Of a DNA stretch of 64,000 bases, positions 33,987-46,749 are shown piece after piece. The stretch is from assembly GCA_963513935.1 (NCBI GenBank), contig OY740768.1, forward strand, positions 65,576,786-65,640,785, in the 5' to 3' direction. The position numbers and the translations under genes were made by a program. The notes beneath the pieces were generated by a model that was given only the letters and a program-made list of their open reading frames with translations, was not told the origin of the DNA and made no database searches. Positions within the stretch are counted from its first letter, which is position 1. Each line of letters begins with the position of its first letter. Source of the DNA: Aphrophora alni. Its lineage: Eukaryota > Arthropoda > Insecta > Hemiptera > Aphrophoridae.

Positions 33987-36224
33987 CACATTGACTGCTA
34001 AAATTCATGCAATATTGGTTGGCACGTTCTAAAAAATTTTAAAATTATTTTGACCTACCATCAGATGTGTTATGATGGAAAAACATGTATGAAGACAATT
34101 TGAGCAAAAAAAAGTATTTTCGCCATTTTAGTCTTCGTCCACTATCGTCCCTCATCGTGGACGTAAGCACCTGGACTACCTGGAGACGTCCTCTCACGCG
34201 AACGCGCACTGTCATATTACTAGTTTTACACAAAAAGTCAGTAATTATTTTATTTGAAATATTTAAAAACACAGAGATGATAAAATGATTTTTAAAATGT
34301 TGAAAAGAACTTAAAATTAAACTATATACATTCCACCAGCCTACCCAAATGTTTTTCATTCAATTATGCCATGCGTCAAAACACTTTGGGACACACAATC
34401 CCGGCTGTTCGTCACATTCAGTGCAATGCCACAAGACCTTTTTCACTATGTTGTTCTTGCTGCATTGTCGGCATCTTTTGTGTTTTACCCTTTTACCACA
34501 CTTTGCTTTTCCGTGATTTGGAGAGTAGGTGAGGGACGCTCTTATGCTTCAGTGGTCTGGATGGCGTTGGTATATCCAGCAGCAGACTGTCAACTATGGC
34601 GAGACGAAAGTCATAAAAATGCATTTTTTTTCTGTGTCCTGACCTGATGCTACTTGCACTTCATTGAACAGGTAGTGTGCGTTTGATAAAATCATTTGCA
34701 ACACACGAACAAAGATTTTTTTGTACCATTGAAGGGTTTCCTTTCACAATGATAATAGGATATCATTTGATCTGCCCTATCAACCCCCTTCATAAGATGA
34801 TTATATTGTACAATAGGCAGAGGCTTTATTCTTTCCACATTAACTCTGTTCATTGAAGTAACCATTTCATTCTTGTATTTTGTGGAAATCTAAGAGACAA
34901 CTCTCTGGTCCCTCCATTTTCCCATGACCACACCTTCGGCGTACCGGGCCACTGTTTCACATTTCTTCAATATTGCAGACTTCACTTCTGGTGAAATGTA
35001 CTTCCTATCAAGCCTCAAAGTGCCAGTACAGTATGTTCCTTTCCGAAGCAAGAGGGCAGCCAATGAAAAACTATTATAGTAATTGTCTATAAATAGGCTG
35101 TGACCACAGTTCAATTTTCCATCCATGAGTTTCAATACAACATTTCTCGCATGACTTTTGCCCCCCATGTCATCCAAAACACCGCAGTACATGAAAAATT
35201 TCAATATAAGTCCATGGGGATCACATAGGCTATATAATTTGATTCCGTACTTATGGTGTTTGCCTTTTATATACTGGTGAAAATACAGCCTACTGCGCCA
35301 TAAAATCATCGCCTCATCGATACACAATTTCTTCTGCGGGTAATATACTTTCATCATCTTATTGTTAAAATAATCAATAAGGAACTGCACTTTACTTGAT
35401 CTGTTGGAAGGGTCAGATCTTGGTTCAAAATTTATACACCGCAAGATTATCAAAAACCTGTCTCAGCTCATGAATCTATTAAACAAGAGGCAAAAAGTTT
35501 GTTTGTTTTCCAACAATCCTGTATTCTAGGGAGTTGTACAATTCCCATATGAATAATTAGGGCCAAAAAAATCTTAACTCCTCAACAGTGAGATCTTTTC
35601 AGCGAGATATCCGAGAGCCGGGTGTAGTAGTTGGACCGCAAAACACTTCAAATGCATATTTGTTGGTTGTGGCTACAATACCCTCCAAAAATATACAGTA
35701 ATGTTCACAAGTAAGTTGAAGAAGCTTACCAGTGTTTTCTCCTCAGGCAATGGCACCACAAAACCCTCTTCCTTTGTAAAGGGTATATCTCTTAACCCTA
35801 TTGTGTTGTGCGGAATCCATTTGGGCGGGTTGGCCTCGGAGTTGGGGTCATCGTCCTCCCCCTCGTCGGTGTCGTACACTACCTGGTCTGGATCCTGATC
35901 ATCTAGGCTAACCTCGTTGTCTGATCTTTCTTTTGGCACTAAATTAATACCACTAGGGCCGGGGGGTAAATCCATTTTCATAAAAACACTGTTTGCAAAC
36001 AAACAATATAAATATACACATATGTTACCATGGAAACACGGGAACTGAAAACTACGATCGCAAAAATGGAAGAAAACTATCTCCCCCACATGCGCAAAAC
36101 CAGCAGTCCACATCACACGAATGTTAGAGACACACTGACGAATCTAAGCAACAAAACAATGTAGATGTGCACACCTGGCGGCGACCCCCTGAGTCCACGA
36201 TCGTGGACGCTAGCAGTCAACGTG
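33987..36224 (-). mobile_element. piggyBac transposon nested in mariner A
   Basis: Flanked by TTAA (33983-33986 and 36225-36228). Terminal repeats are CACATTGACTGCTA and, reverse-complemented, CACGTTGACTGCTA. A subterminal block with CGTGGACG occurs inside both ends. It encodes the broken transposase at 34360-35981 on the minus strand. Clean TTAA ends show that it inserted into the mariner 5' region after the mariner had landed. Confidence 0.92.
34360..35981 (-). pseudogene. piggyBac transposase, broken
   Basis: The N-terminus MKMDLPPGPSG is followed by an acidic region. DDE motifs are present: KLCIDEAMILWRSR (first Asp), HSLFIDNYYNS (second Asp) and MKGVDRADQMISYY (third Asp). A Cys-rich C-terminal domain follows (CRQCSKNN, HCTECDE, CVPKCFDAWH) and a TGA stop at 34360-34362. 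About 540 codons, near the family length. It is disabled by several frameshifts (one near a T run around 35560) and in-frame stops, including a TAG after QRVVS near 34890. No intact frame spans the core. Confidence 0.88.
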
Positions 36225-36499
36225 TTAAACAACAGCGCCTGCAGACGGAGAACAAGATAACATAAAAGCTCCAAATAAACAGCTAGTTATTTTAAAACAA
36301 ACGGCTGTTTTTTTTATTTCAGATCATTGCATTGTTGACAACTTTTATTGTGTTATCTTAGGCAACAAACATAACCCAGGTTGTTCTTGCTTTTTGCCAT
36401 GTTGTTTACAATATAGAAGAAAGTTTTGTGTTGTGATTGATCTATTGCTTTTAATATTGACAAAAAGCACATAGAATATTTCATGCTACATATCCTATG

Positions 36500-37347
36500 A
36501 TTGAACTTCCCTCAGTCATATCAATTTTCAAAGTGGAGGAAATTCTTACTTGAAACTGGTAGTGTACAGAAAAAGTATCACGGGCAGCCACCTAACTTAG
36601 AAGTGGCCAAAATTGTGTGTGCTGCTATTTTAAAGTCCTCCAGTAAATCCACATCGATTTGAAAAGTATCCTTAAGTACTGGTGTGCCTAAAGTACATTG
36701 AACAATCAAGAAACATGGTTTGAAGTTTTACAAACCTCATAGAGTACACAAGATTTTTGATGACGACCCACACAGAAGAGTAGAGTTTTGTTTCAAAATG
36801 ATTTAAAATTACAATACTGACAATGAGTGGTTTTTTCGTTTGATGTTTTCAGACGAGTCTACATTTTACCATAATGGTATAGTAAGTAGACCCAATGTAA
36901 CTACTACAATACTACAAATCCACATATTGCAGAAGAAAAAAAACTTAGGTCAAAGGCCATTACAGTTTGGACAGCACTGTCAGCTAATGGAGTTCTTTCC
37001 TATGACATTTCTGAGATGACAATGACTGGTACTAGGTATCATGAAGCCCTCGAAGAAATGCAGACTTGCATATTTCAGCAGAATGGAACCACTCCACACT
37101 ATCCTCGAGAAGTGAAAAAACTACCATAACTGGTCGTTGGATTGGAAAAGGAAACGATTTTATAGACTGGCCGCCTAGATCACTGGACTTAACAGTTTGT
37201 AACTTTTTTCTGTGGGTGTATCTAAAAGAAAAGGTGTACTCCCATGACATAGAAACCGATAAGGATTTAAAAAGCGTAATCAAAGAAGAAATGCTTAACA
37301 TCCCTTGGGAATTATTCAGGAATGCCTTTGGGGCTTTTGTTCGTTGA
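36500..37347 (+). pseudogene. mariner A transposase, broken
   Basis: In several frames: helix-turn-helix FSKWRKFLLETGSVQKK, first catalytic region LMFSDESTFYHNG, then FQQNGTTPHYPREV where the second Asp is Asn. The C-terminal part is WPPRSLDLTVCNFFLWVYLK, where the third Asp is also Asn. Loss of two catalytic Asp residues plus frameshifts and stops make it inactive. This is the group of insect mariner/IS630 transposases with the WPPRSPDLTP.DFFLWG signature. Confidence 0.85.
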
Positions 37348-37731
37348 TGCTACCAGTGCGTAGCAGAAGACAGGTTTCAATTTGAATAATTTTTGTTTGT
37401 TAAGAAACATGTTTTATCACGAAAAGAAATTTTATAATTTGTAATATTGTGGTAATTAAATATTAATAATATTATTATTTATTATTTATTTTTAAAGTTA
37501 TTAAAGTCTATAAAAGAATAAAAAGTTATTTTATTGCTTGCTATTGTTTAAACCATAAATCGCTGTCAACAGTAGCTATTTTATTTCTATTCCAGATATA
37601 TGCGTAAAAATTTGTTGGTACACTTTGGGATATGTTTCCAATATGCATGAAAAATAAACATACAATTTGGTTGATGCATATGAACTTGGTGGTTGTTTAA
37701 TAATGGAAATACCTTCGTGGGACACACTGTA

Positions 37732-38550
37732 TAATAAATAGTTTTGGTTGGTAGGATTGGTTGTCAGATAGACATAAATATGCGCAAACATTTTAAAATT
37801 TTATTTTTTTGGTGAAATATCTTACTAAAAATGTTGCAGTCTTGAAATGATATTAAAACTAACAGAATTTAGCCTAGCCACTTTACATATTTAGTATTTA
37901 ATAAATATTCAAAATTCTTGTGGCAAGTTGAATTACTCAAGCTATGGACATAAAAATCTGTTTAGAACATGATTTTACAAACTGAATTTTAATAGGTGTG
38001 TATAAGAATCCCCATTATAAAATGTCATATTATCATCATATTTCGTTCCTGTGCTTACATACAGACAGCAAAATATATAGAAAATCACTTTTATAGATTT
38101 CAATCCAATGAAAGGTGACAATCAGTTTTTATAAATAATAAAGTTTTTAATATCTATAAGCTTAACAGACAAAACACTTATTCAAATAAAGCAGGGCTAT
38201 TAGTTAAATAACATTTCAGGATATAAGGTATGGACAAATAACAAAAATAAACATGCTTTTAAAATCAGAATTTTCGTTTAAAAAATCTATTCATATGTAA
38301 GTTTAATAGTGACTGATTTTAGTTCAAGAAAATACAAGTGGACAGACTGATTTGAATGATTAAGTGAAAATTAAATGTCAATATTATATCAAAACACATA
38401 CACAAACAAATGTATACACAACTTACATACAGTTATTAAAGCACATGTTTTTGTAACAAGAAATATTTATTAATATCAATGTTCAGTTCTGGAAAAACTG
38501 TAAGAATGTTTGTCTTATATACAAAATTAATAGGAATACCCTACTTTAAA
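37732..38550. other. AT-rich spacer between the two mariner stacks
   Basis: No gene, terminal repeat or recognisable element seen. Confidence 0.7.
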
Positions 38551-39625
38551 TACACGGTTATCATAAAAGAATGGTGGGGTTTTGAACATGATTTTAATTA
38601 AATAGAGATACTTACAGATGATGTTGTTTATTTATTTAAATCGTCTTCTGAAACAGTTGTTTTACATAACTAATAAATTTCGATATGTGAGCCATTAGTC
38701 GCTCGGCAAATGTCCAATCGATAATCAAGTTCTGCCCAAACGTTAGTTAACATGTCTTTGTTAACGGTTGTCATTGCTTCATTAATCCTGTTCCTCAAGT
38801 GGTTTAGGTCACGAATTTTTTCTCGATAAATAATGTTTTTGATGTATCCCCACAAGAAGAAATCGTAAGGTGTCAAGTCTGGACTCCTTGGAGGGCAGCG
38901 TATAGGTCCCTACCAGCCTATCCATTGATATCCAAACTTGTCATTCAATGTGTCTGTGATAAATGCACTAAAGTGTGGCGGTGCGCTATCTTGTTGGAAA
39001 TGAAGTTGTTGAATGTTTTCGAGTTCATCCAGCTGAGAAAAACAATAATTGATTAACACATCAAGATACACTATTCCATTAATTGTCTTTTCAGCAAAGA
39101 AGAAAGGCCCTATCAGACGAATTATAATCACACCACACCAAACATTAACTTTAGGTAAGTCACGTATTTTCTCAAAAATTGTATGTGGTTTTCAGATCCC
39201 CAAAGCGCGAATTGTGTCTGTTAACAGACTCATTGATATAGAATGTAGCTTCGTCTGAAAAAAATTATATCATCTACAAATGATTGGTTTTCATCAATCT
39301 TGTTCAACATTTCAACAGCTAAATTAAAACATTTTACACCATCATCAGGTTTCAATTCCTGCAATAGCTGGATTTTATATGCGTGTAATTTTGGTCTTTT
39401 GTATAAAACTTTATGGATTGTTGTTTTTGGAAAACCTAACTCTAAGGTATTAAAAAAAAAACTCTAACAAAGTCTAACCTTGGATTTGTTGACATATTGA
39501 CTTCTTAGGACTTTTGATTGCAGATTGTCTTATAAGTTCAACTTTTTTGTCTGATATACTTTGCCTCCCAGATGATATCTGTTTTTGAACTGATCCAGTT
39601 TCTTCGAATTGTTTTATCCAACGTC

Positions 39626-42522
39626 CAGTGCCGGATTAAGAACCTTGGGGCCCCAAAGCGAGATAGGCAAGGAGGCCCCCCCAACCCCGACAACCTCCCC
39701 AACTTACCCAACCAACCACGACTATCCCAACCCTTCCCCACCCGCGACCACAATGAAACTAAACCCACAACTAACACCTCGTCTAACCACTACGCCATCC
39801 GGATGGACAACGAATAAAGCAATAATCAAAACTGATCCAGCTGATTGCACTTATTGCATATAAATTACAGGGTGATTTTGATAGGCTGTCCCAAACAGGT
39901 CCTTGGAAAACGAATAGAGATAAGGTCATGCAACAAATATAATTTCCTCAGATTAGTTGTTATATTCGATTTAATGTGAAATCTCTTTATTTCATGAATT
40001 TATCACTATTCGTTCTCCTATAATCTGTTAACTTTGCACCCTGCATATGAGTGGATTTAAAAAAAGTCAACACAAAAAACAGTTAAACAAGTAGTGTTGT
40101 TTATTTACACAAACATACCAACTAAAAGACATTTTCGTACATGTTATTATTGTTATTTTAGATTTTAAATACAAATTAGTGTAATAAACCAGCTACAACA
40201 ATTAGTAAACATTTTACATAATATACTGTAAGTTATAATGAGGTTGGTTTTACTTTAACTCCATGAATCATAATAAACATAATAAACATGAATCATAACT
40301 TAAACATTTTACATAATATACTGTAAGTTATAATGAGGTTGGTTTTACTTTAACTCCATGAAGTTCTTTAATTTACAAAGTGACTTTTCTCAGTTTTTTT
40401 GTAACAAAAATACTCAAAATGTCTTCAAATTCTAGGCTTTGTAGAACATCGTTCTCACTAGCCATGACAGCTAGTAACACCAGTATGTCCTGATTCATTG
40501 TTGAACGGTGGCAGTTTTTAATTATTTTCATTTTTGAAAAGGACCATTCCTCGGTTGCATTTGGAATCATTAGCATAAGGTACATCCTTAAAGCTACCAA
40601 CACATTTGATAACATAGACTGCAACTTGTTTTCAAAAATGACCTTATATGATTGAGAAGCTGAAATTACTTGTTTTCCATTGAAGTCTTCAATTTGGGCC
40701 ATGAAGTACATAAAGTGAACAAGTTCATCTGCGAATTCAGGTTCAACATCATTGGGATAGTTCTCAAAAAGTTTTGAAGCACCTTCTTTTACTTCAGCAT
40801 CAGTCAGTCTTGGGAATGAGCACAAAACACCAAATAAAAAGTTCACTGTTTCTTAACACTTCAAACGTCGACTTAGCTCAGCAGCCAGCTTATCCAGAAT
40901 TGGTAGGTAAGTTTCAACTTTAAATCTTTCTCCTCCCTGCAGAGCAACATCGATGGCATCACCATCATCAAACTGGCATTTTCTCACTCGCTTTCGTTTG
41001 CCTTCATCACAGTATTCAGTATATTCTAGCTCGGAGGCTTTCTGCTCATACTGATCAAAGTTGTTTCTTTGGGATTTCAAAAACTCCAAAAGTGAGCTTA
41101 GGAGCCAAACTGCAGTTTGAAGTTCAACTTCTTCACTTTGTAATGATTTGCTAACTGCATTGATTCGCTCTAGGATGCTTGACCAAAACTGGGTCATAAT
41201 GAATGTTTCTTTTTTTGAAATTTCTTTTAATAAGCACCTAGCCTCATGAACTATCTCTGGCTTTTGGTTGGTGTCATACGAAATACTCAAGAGAGCGGCT
41301 TTGAAACCATTACAATGAAGCCATGTTATACACACATAACTGTATAACACACATATTATTAAAAAAAACAACATAAAATGATCAACAGCGTTTACAGAAT
41401 ATTTGACTTTGTAAAAAATGTGTGTGACGAAATTGTTAGAAATCCTTGTACTCTTCACTTGTACACAGCAGATTCAAGATTGAGATTGGATTGATGTGGT
41501 GTATGGAATTCTTCCACTTATAAACTGTAACTACAAAATCCTATTTCTTACTCTGTTCCAGAGACAAACTTAACGTTTTTTCATGGCAAACTTATTAATT
41601 ATTTCTCGCGAAAGTTAATGCTTTGCCAAGCAATTGGACAAGTATTGAAAGTATACATTTATTTTCTTAGTGAGCATTAAAAAATGGCTCATTGATTTAG
41701 ATAATATCATAATACTGAACTGAAACTTTAGTTTTTACTACCATTTTCTAAAAATGAAATGTTCAGTCGCATCGTTCTATGTCCTGTCCATCCATGTTAA
41801 AGGCCTAATAGCCTACCGTACCTAAGTTGTGTATGCACACAAAGGAATATAAAGTTATAAGTAGCCTACAGTGAGTAATGTGTTCATAAAACATAAATAC
41901 TTACTAATAAGTTGTTATAGAACTGTGTACTCACTTCACCTCCACTGCTCCACAATCACATCACCTCACGGACATCACAACACAACTCAAAACTCGCAAT
42001 ATTTCAATTTTCAAAACATAACCTCATCACCAGTACCACAGTGCATGACACACACTGACTGTCAGTTGTGTATTGTGCTAGAAACTAGGTCAAATGCAGA
42101 CAAAAATAGAAATCCCCTCCCCTCCCTGTCCGCGGGTCTTCAGTCAGCTAGCCATTGCGGGAGGGTGAAGGATCGGATTCTGGTATTCACGGTTATCTGT
42201 ATCTAGTCGGCCTTGGATTCTCCTCCTGCAGCAGCCTTCACCCGTTACTCACTGATACTGAAAATACCTCGACCCCAACGTACGGCGATATCGACAACGG
42301 TCAAAGTTATTGTTTCGTTAATCGTTACGATATGCATTTCTGAGACCTTCCACTACCCCACTTATTTGATTTTATGATACTTAATGTTTCAGACCGTCAT
42401 TTCTCACTTCATTTTTTATTTTATACTATTTTAATACATTTTTTTTAATCCCTCGGGGGCCCCCTTCGGGGCCGGGGCCCCAAAGCGGCCGCTTCGTCTG
42501 CTTAGTGCTTAATCCGGCACTG
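39626..42522 (-). mobile_element. hAT transposon nested in mariner B
   Basis: Terminal inverted repeats CAGTGCCGGATTAAG are perfect at both ends, and CCAACGTC is duplicated on each side (39618-39625 and 42523-42530). GC-rich subterminal blocks (GGGGCCCCAAAGCG) occur inside both ends. The element carries a ZMYM1-like transposase relic on the minus strand (40373-41458). Confidence 0.93.
40373..41458 (-). pseudogene. hAT transposase (ZMYM1-like), C-terminal half, broken
   Basis: Contains IVHEARCLLKEISKKETFIM, TQFWSSILERINAVSKSLQS, VETYLPILDKLAAELSRRLKC and the hAT dimerisation segment EEWSFSKMKIIKNCHRSTMN with LEFEDILSIFVTKKLRKVTL at the end. A TAA (40853-40855) interrupts the frame between RRLKC and ETVNFLFG. 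The first 50 or so codons of the open frame are hydrophobic and probably not coding. N-terminal TTF/MYM zinc-finger and DUF4371 parts were not found. Likely inactive. Confidence 0.85.
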
Positions 42523-42858
42523 CCAACGTCATGTTATTTTCATGTGGTGGATCTTTTCTGTATTTACTTCAAAATGTATGTTGCACTGAAATTACAAACT
42601 TGAATTCAACTAGCAACAAAACACACTTTGCTTTTTCTTTATTAGAGAACATAATAACACACTTTACACAGAACACTTCAGAAAACACAAAATACACTAC
42701 CACAACAATGCAAGAACTAATTTTGAGGTTACAAAAGCCGTTAAACAAATTTTTGGGTTATAGGCTATCGCGATACATATACAAAACCACAAAAATTCTC
42801 TACTGTCTTCCTATGAATTAATGAAATTCCAACATTCTTTTATGATAACCCTGTGTAT

Positions 42859-45800
42859 GAGAATAGAGGTATATAAAAGTCGACCTTGATTTTCATGAAG
42901 TGAGGCCTGGTACCCCCATTTATTTATGATTTTAATTTTATTTGATCAAAACTATTATCTGGGTGGAAATGTTGGTTTTTCTTGTAGTATACTATATATT
43001 CTGAAACTTTTCAAACAGCCAAAATATTTGAATTAGGTTAAACTGAAATGATTTCCTGCTATATTATTTTTATATTGAAATTCTTGATATGATGGCTTAA
43101 TTAACAATATTTTCCATCGAAAAAATTAGTGTTTCATATTTTATTAGTGTTTATACAAAGCTTTCAAATCTTATGTCTACTTCAAGTCTCCACATCTGAA
43201 AGATTCCTGTACTTCACTCCATGATTTATGTTAAAGCTGCTGTTGGTTCATATAAGTTAATTGATAGAAACTTTATAACTAGACAACATATACCCTAAAA
43301 TTCAGCTTTTTTTTTACTCTGCAAAATGTAAAAGGAATATTGTGAAAATGGGAGAATTTCAATATACAAATTCTTTTCGGTGGATCTCGACTTTTTAAAA
43401 CTCGTGGAAGAAATAGACATTTTTCAGAATGCCTGTTCATCTATCTACTTGTTACATTATTGTCATTATTTTTTAAATGGATGGCAAAATTTACTGAATT
43501 TGTGAATTAAATCAAATAAAGGCTTTGTGGAGACAAAATAGAATAAAAAAATAAAAATATTCAATTTTTAAATGGTTTGATTTTTTTGAGTTTACAAACA
43601 AAAATTAAAAATGGGAATTGTAGTGCTTTAGAATATATAATAAGGAAAAGATGAAGTCAAGTATTATTAATACAGGGTTAGTTAATAAAGGTGTAGAGAT
43701 GAAAAATTGTACCAGATTTAAAATGTATTTTAGGTCTGAAACAAAAAGTTTTCAAGTTTTATTTTCTTATCGAAGCGTAAAATCATGTTTACATTTGACT
43801 AGAGTTTGTATGCTTGTATTTTACTATGGTAATGCTGAATCAATAAATGAGGATATAAAATAATTTTAGTTCACACTTAAAAATCATGAACACTTGTAAG
43901 CAATCGATGCATTTGATTGTTGTCTGACGATGCCTAACGGCGAAACAGCTGTAGCAATAAATTGTTTTTTGTGAAATTATAAGTGATGCATTTGATTATA
44001 GTCATGTTGTTTTATACTTGTATTCATACTCTCAAAAATTTCCTGATGAGAGCTTGGTTCTATGTGGATAGTTGTAATAGACACTGAAAATAACCTTACT
44101 GTGTAAATTTGTTTATCATATGTAGTAAGCTCTAAATACTACCGGGAGACAAGATTATGCACTAATGAATTGTGTCACTAATTATCATTTTGGTGGAAGT
44201 TACTTTCTTATTTGATATTGAAAATAAATTGGTTATCAGTTATCAAATATATAGCTAAAATGTAAACAATAATATTAATAAATTGTAAACACAATTAATT
44301 ATGGTTTGAAAAAATTACACCGTTACACTTTTTAAGGCGAAACAAACTTTACAGTTGTGCTCTTTGTGTATACCATACAATTTAGTGCTTCTTATGCTCG
44401 ACACACCGGCGACATAAACTGTGGGTGGCGATATCATTCTGTTTATCTCTATGTCAGGAGTTCAAAAGGTTTTACATTGAAGGGCGATTAATTTCTTTCC
44501 TGTAAATAAAGAAAACAAAAAAATCTTTTGTGATTATGATAACCTTGAACACCCATGTTGAGTAACTTGTTTGTTGTTCTCAAGCAAAACTTTTTTTTAC
44601 CTTTTCTGAAAATAAAAATATAAGTCATTTGTTGAAGTTAATGAATTAAACAAGGTAAACTTCATTAAGTTATTTAAAAGTTTCAATAATACATTTATTG
44701 TCGAGATCAATATTTTGTATAATTTAATGTATAAGAAATTAAAATTTGTAGTTCGAGTATAAAACATAAAATATGCGTACTCAGCATATTACACTATGTT
44801 AAAATTCAAAGTTTTGAGTTTATTAAAGGGTTTTAAGTATTTTTAATTAGTTATTATTTATTAAATATATCATATTACATGTTTTAAAAGGACTTAACAA
44901 GTGTATATTTTCGAACTTATTGTCGAATATTATTTTTGTTTTAAGAAATTTTCGAAACTTTCAATATTCGCATTTTGTTATGTCCTATTCTAATATAAAT
45001 ACATAGTTCAACATTTTATGAGTCTTGAGAATTTTTTAAAAAAATCTCATATTTTGGAGAGAATTTCAAGATTTTCAATGAATTAAATAATTATATATTC
45101 AGATTTTTTTATGTATCTTACATAAAATCTTAAACACAACAATTAATGTCCCTTAAAAAAAATCAGTTTTATGCCAAATTGGGTTAATAATCGAACTTTT
45201 ATAATTCAAGTTTTAAATCAAAACAGTACTTGCGTATGATTTATTCAAGGCTTAGAGATCTACTTGATCAGCAGATATTTGAACTAGATGTCGACAACTG
45301 TATTAAAGCTATTTAATTTATTGCAATGTCTTTTAGAAGGAACCAAATTATTCAAAATATCACCATACAATTTAGAAGTAACATAAAACAAATCATTTGT
45401 CCTGTTTTGACTGTGTTTTGGTTCTCAAAATGCCTTGAGTTAATCTAGAGCATTCAAAAACAATATTGTTTTATAAATGCCATTAAAATTAAGACAGATA
45501 CAGTCAAAACTTTTCTCTTGTTCTAAATAACATCAAAGTACTTTGTTAAAAGTAAAATTTTGTTATATTTGGCTTTGTAATGTTCCAGGTTTAAAAGATT
45601 CAATAATGTAAAAGGATCATAAGACCCTGTCAAGTTTAACATTTATAAATAGTTAAAAATTGTTATTTACGTTTTTGTTTTCCAATAAATTGAGATTTGT
45701 TTAGTTATCCCTCTGTATTGAAAAAAAAAAAAAATGAAAACTGTCAGAAATTAAAAATCTTGTTTTTGAACAATTTTAGACAAGTTTAACTTAGAATAAT

Positions 45801-46740
45801 TATATATTATGGTATACAAAATTGTCATAGCATCACAAACTTACTGTTTATCAAATATTTGGACCACCATTTTACTCAAATATTAAAGTACTGTCCATTA
45901 GAACAAAAGAAATGCACCACATTCTACTGTCACATATACGAACATGTGTGAAAAAGTTTCACTTGAAGAAAAACCACTTCACTTGTGTGATTTCAAACCA
46001 AATAACTGGACATTCATAGAATTTAATATCATTATATTAATTATTCACGATTTTATTGTATAGTGAATTTTAGGATACTGTATTTGAGAGGGAATGGACA
46101 AAGCAACCAATTACTGTTTTGATCTATCTGTGTTCCACTCACATCCAATGGTCCAATCACGTCCAATTGTCCAACTGTCCAATCACTGGTCAAGACACAG
46201 ACAGACATGAAAGAAAACAATGATGCCATGATTAATGCTGAATATTATTTTCACACTCAACTTTCTATAAAAAGAAAAGAAAAAGAAAGTGAACAGTGGG
46301 GTAGATCTATTTATTCCCCTTAAAGAAATACAAACACAAATGCACAATGATACTCCTCCATGAAGGATTGCTCCTATTTAAAGAATTGTTAAAAGAGACA
46401 TAAAAAAAAATAAAAAAAATCTAAACTGGGCAGATAGTCTAATAGTCTAATATAGGAATGAAAGACTAATGGATAATGAGATAGCTGTTGACTATATTAC
46501 GTTATATTACATTATACAATGGAATTGTCGGTCTGTTATCGATAAATGAGCCTAACTAACTAATAACTAACTTTATAAAAGAATAATATCCACATATGTG
46601 TTTTACAAACAAACTTGGTTAAAGTAAACAATAAAACAACATAAAAGTTATAAGATTTTAAGGGGAAGACAGAGGTTATGGTTATAATGGAGTAGCCATA
46701 ATTATACATTATACATCAATTAATTATACATGCATCAAAA
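42859..46740. other. Intergenic AT-rich region without recognised genes
   Basis: Only the 66-bp insertion at 43919-43984 stands out. No ORF here has a recognisable domain. A-rich runs occur, for example at about 45721. Confidence 0.7.
43919..43984 (+). mobile_element. 66-bp insertion: hammerhead-like core plus AATAAA, with target duplication
   Basis: GATGCATTTGATT occurs at 43906-43918 and 43985-43997, bracketing 66 bp. The insert begins GTTGTCTGACGATGCC, then TAAC, then GGCGAAACAGCTG, and continues to AATAAATTG. CTGACGA, stem GCC/GGC and GAAAC match the catalytic core layout of a hammerhead ribozyme. It resembles a severely 5'-truncated Penelope-type 3' end. Confidence 0.6.
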
Positions 46741-46749
46741 ATCATCATT

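Larger units (their letters stand above)
33815..37731 (+). mobile_element. mariner-like transposon A, interrupted by a piggyBac
   Basis: Terminal inverted repeats TACAGTATGTCCCACGCAGG (left) and TACAGTGTGTCCCACGAAGG (right, reverse complement) continue inward for over 100 bp with divergence, including AACAACCACCAAGT on both sides. Outer TA duplications are present (the coordinates include them). Without the nested piggyBac (33987-36224) it would be about 1.7 kb. It lies just upstream of Brr2. Confidence 0.88.
38670..42652 (-). pseudogene. mariner B transposase, split by the hAT insertion
   Basis: The ATG at 42652 begins MFSNKEKAKCVLLLVEFKF. Across the hAT the frame resumes with RWIKQFEETGSVQKQISSGR, the DNA-binding helix-turn-helix. 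Then come FFSDEATFYINESVN (first Asp), HFQQDSAPPHFSAF (second Asp) and PPRSPDLTPYDFFLWGY (third Asp), with a stop at 38670. All three Asp are kept, but it has a stop in the N-terminus (TF*SK), a stop after YQWIGW and frameshifts, besides the 2.9-kb insertion. Confidence 0.88.
38551..42858 (-). mobile_element. mariner-like transposon B, interrupted by a hAT
   Basis: Ends TACACGGTTATCATAAAAGA (left) and, reverse-complemented, TACACAGGGTTATCATAAAA (right); they differ by a 2-bp indel. The TA dinucleotides are included in the coordinates. Subtracting the hAT and its duplicated target leaves about 1.4 kb, a usual mariner size. The transposase is on the minus strand. Its end sequences differ from mariner A, so the two are separate families. 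Confidence 0.88.

Noticed and set aside
34366..34647. 93-codon plus-strand frame
   Set aside because: Antisense of the Cys-rich C-terminus of the piggyBac transposase.
39538..39863. Pro/Asn-rich and Gly-rich overlapping frames
   Set aside because: They span the GC-rich hAT terminus and the mariner join; composition artefacts.
41871..42343. Two frames in the hAT 5' region
   Set aside because: No domain; lies in the non-coding end of the hAT element.
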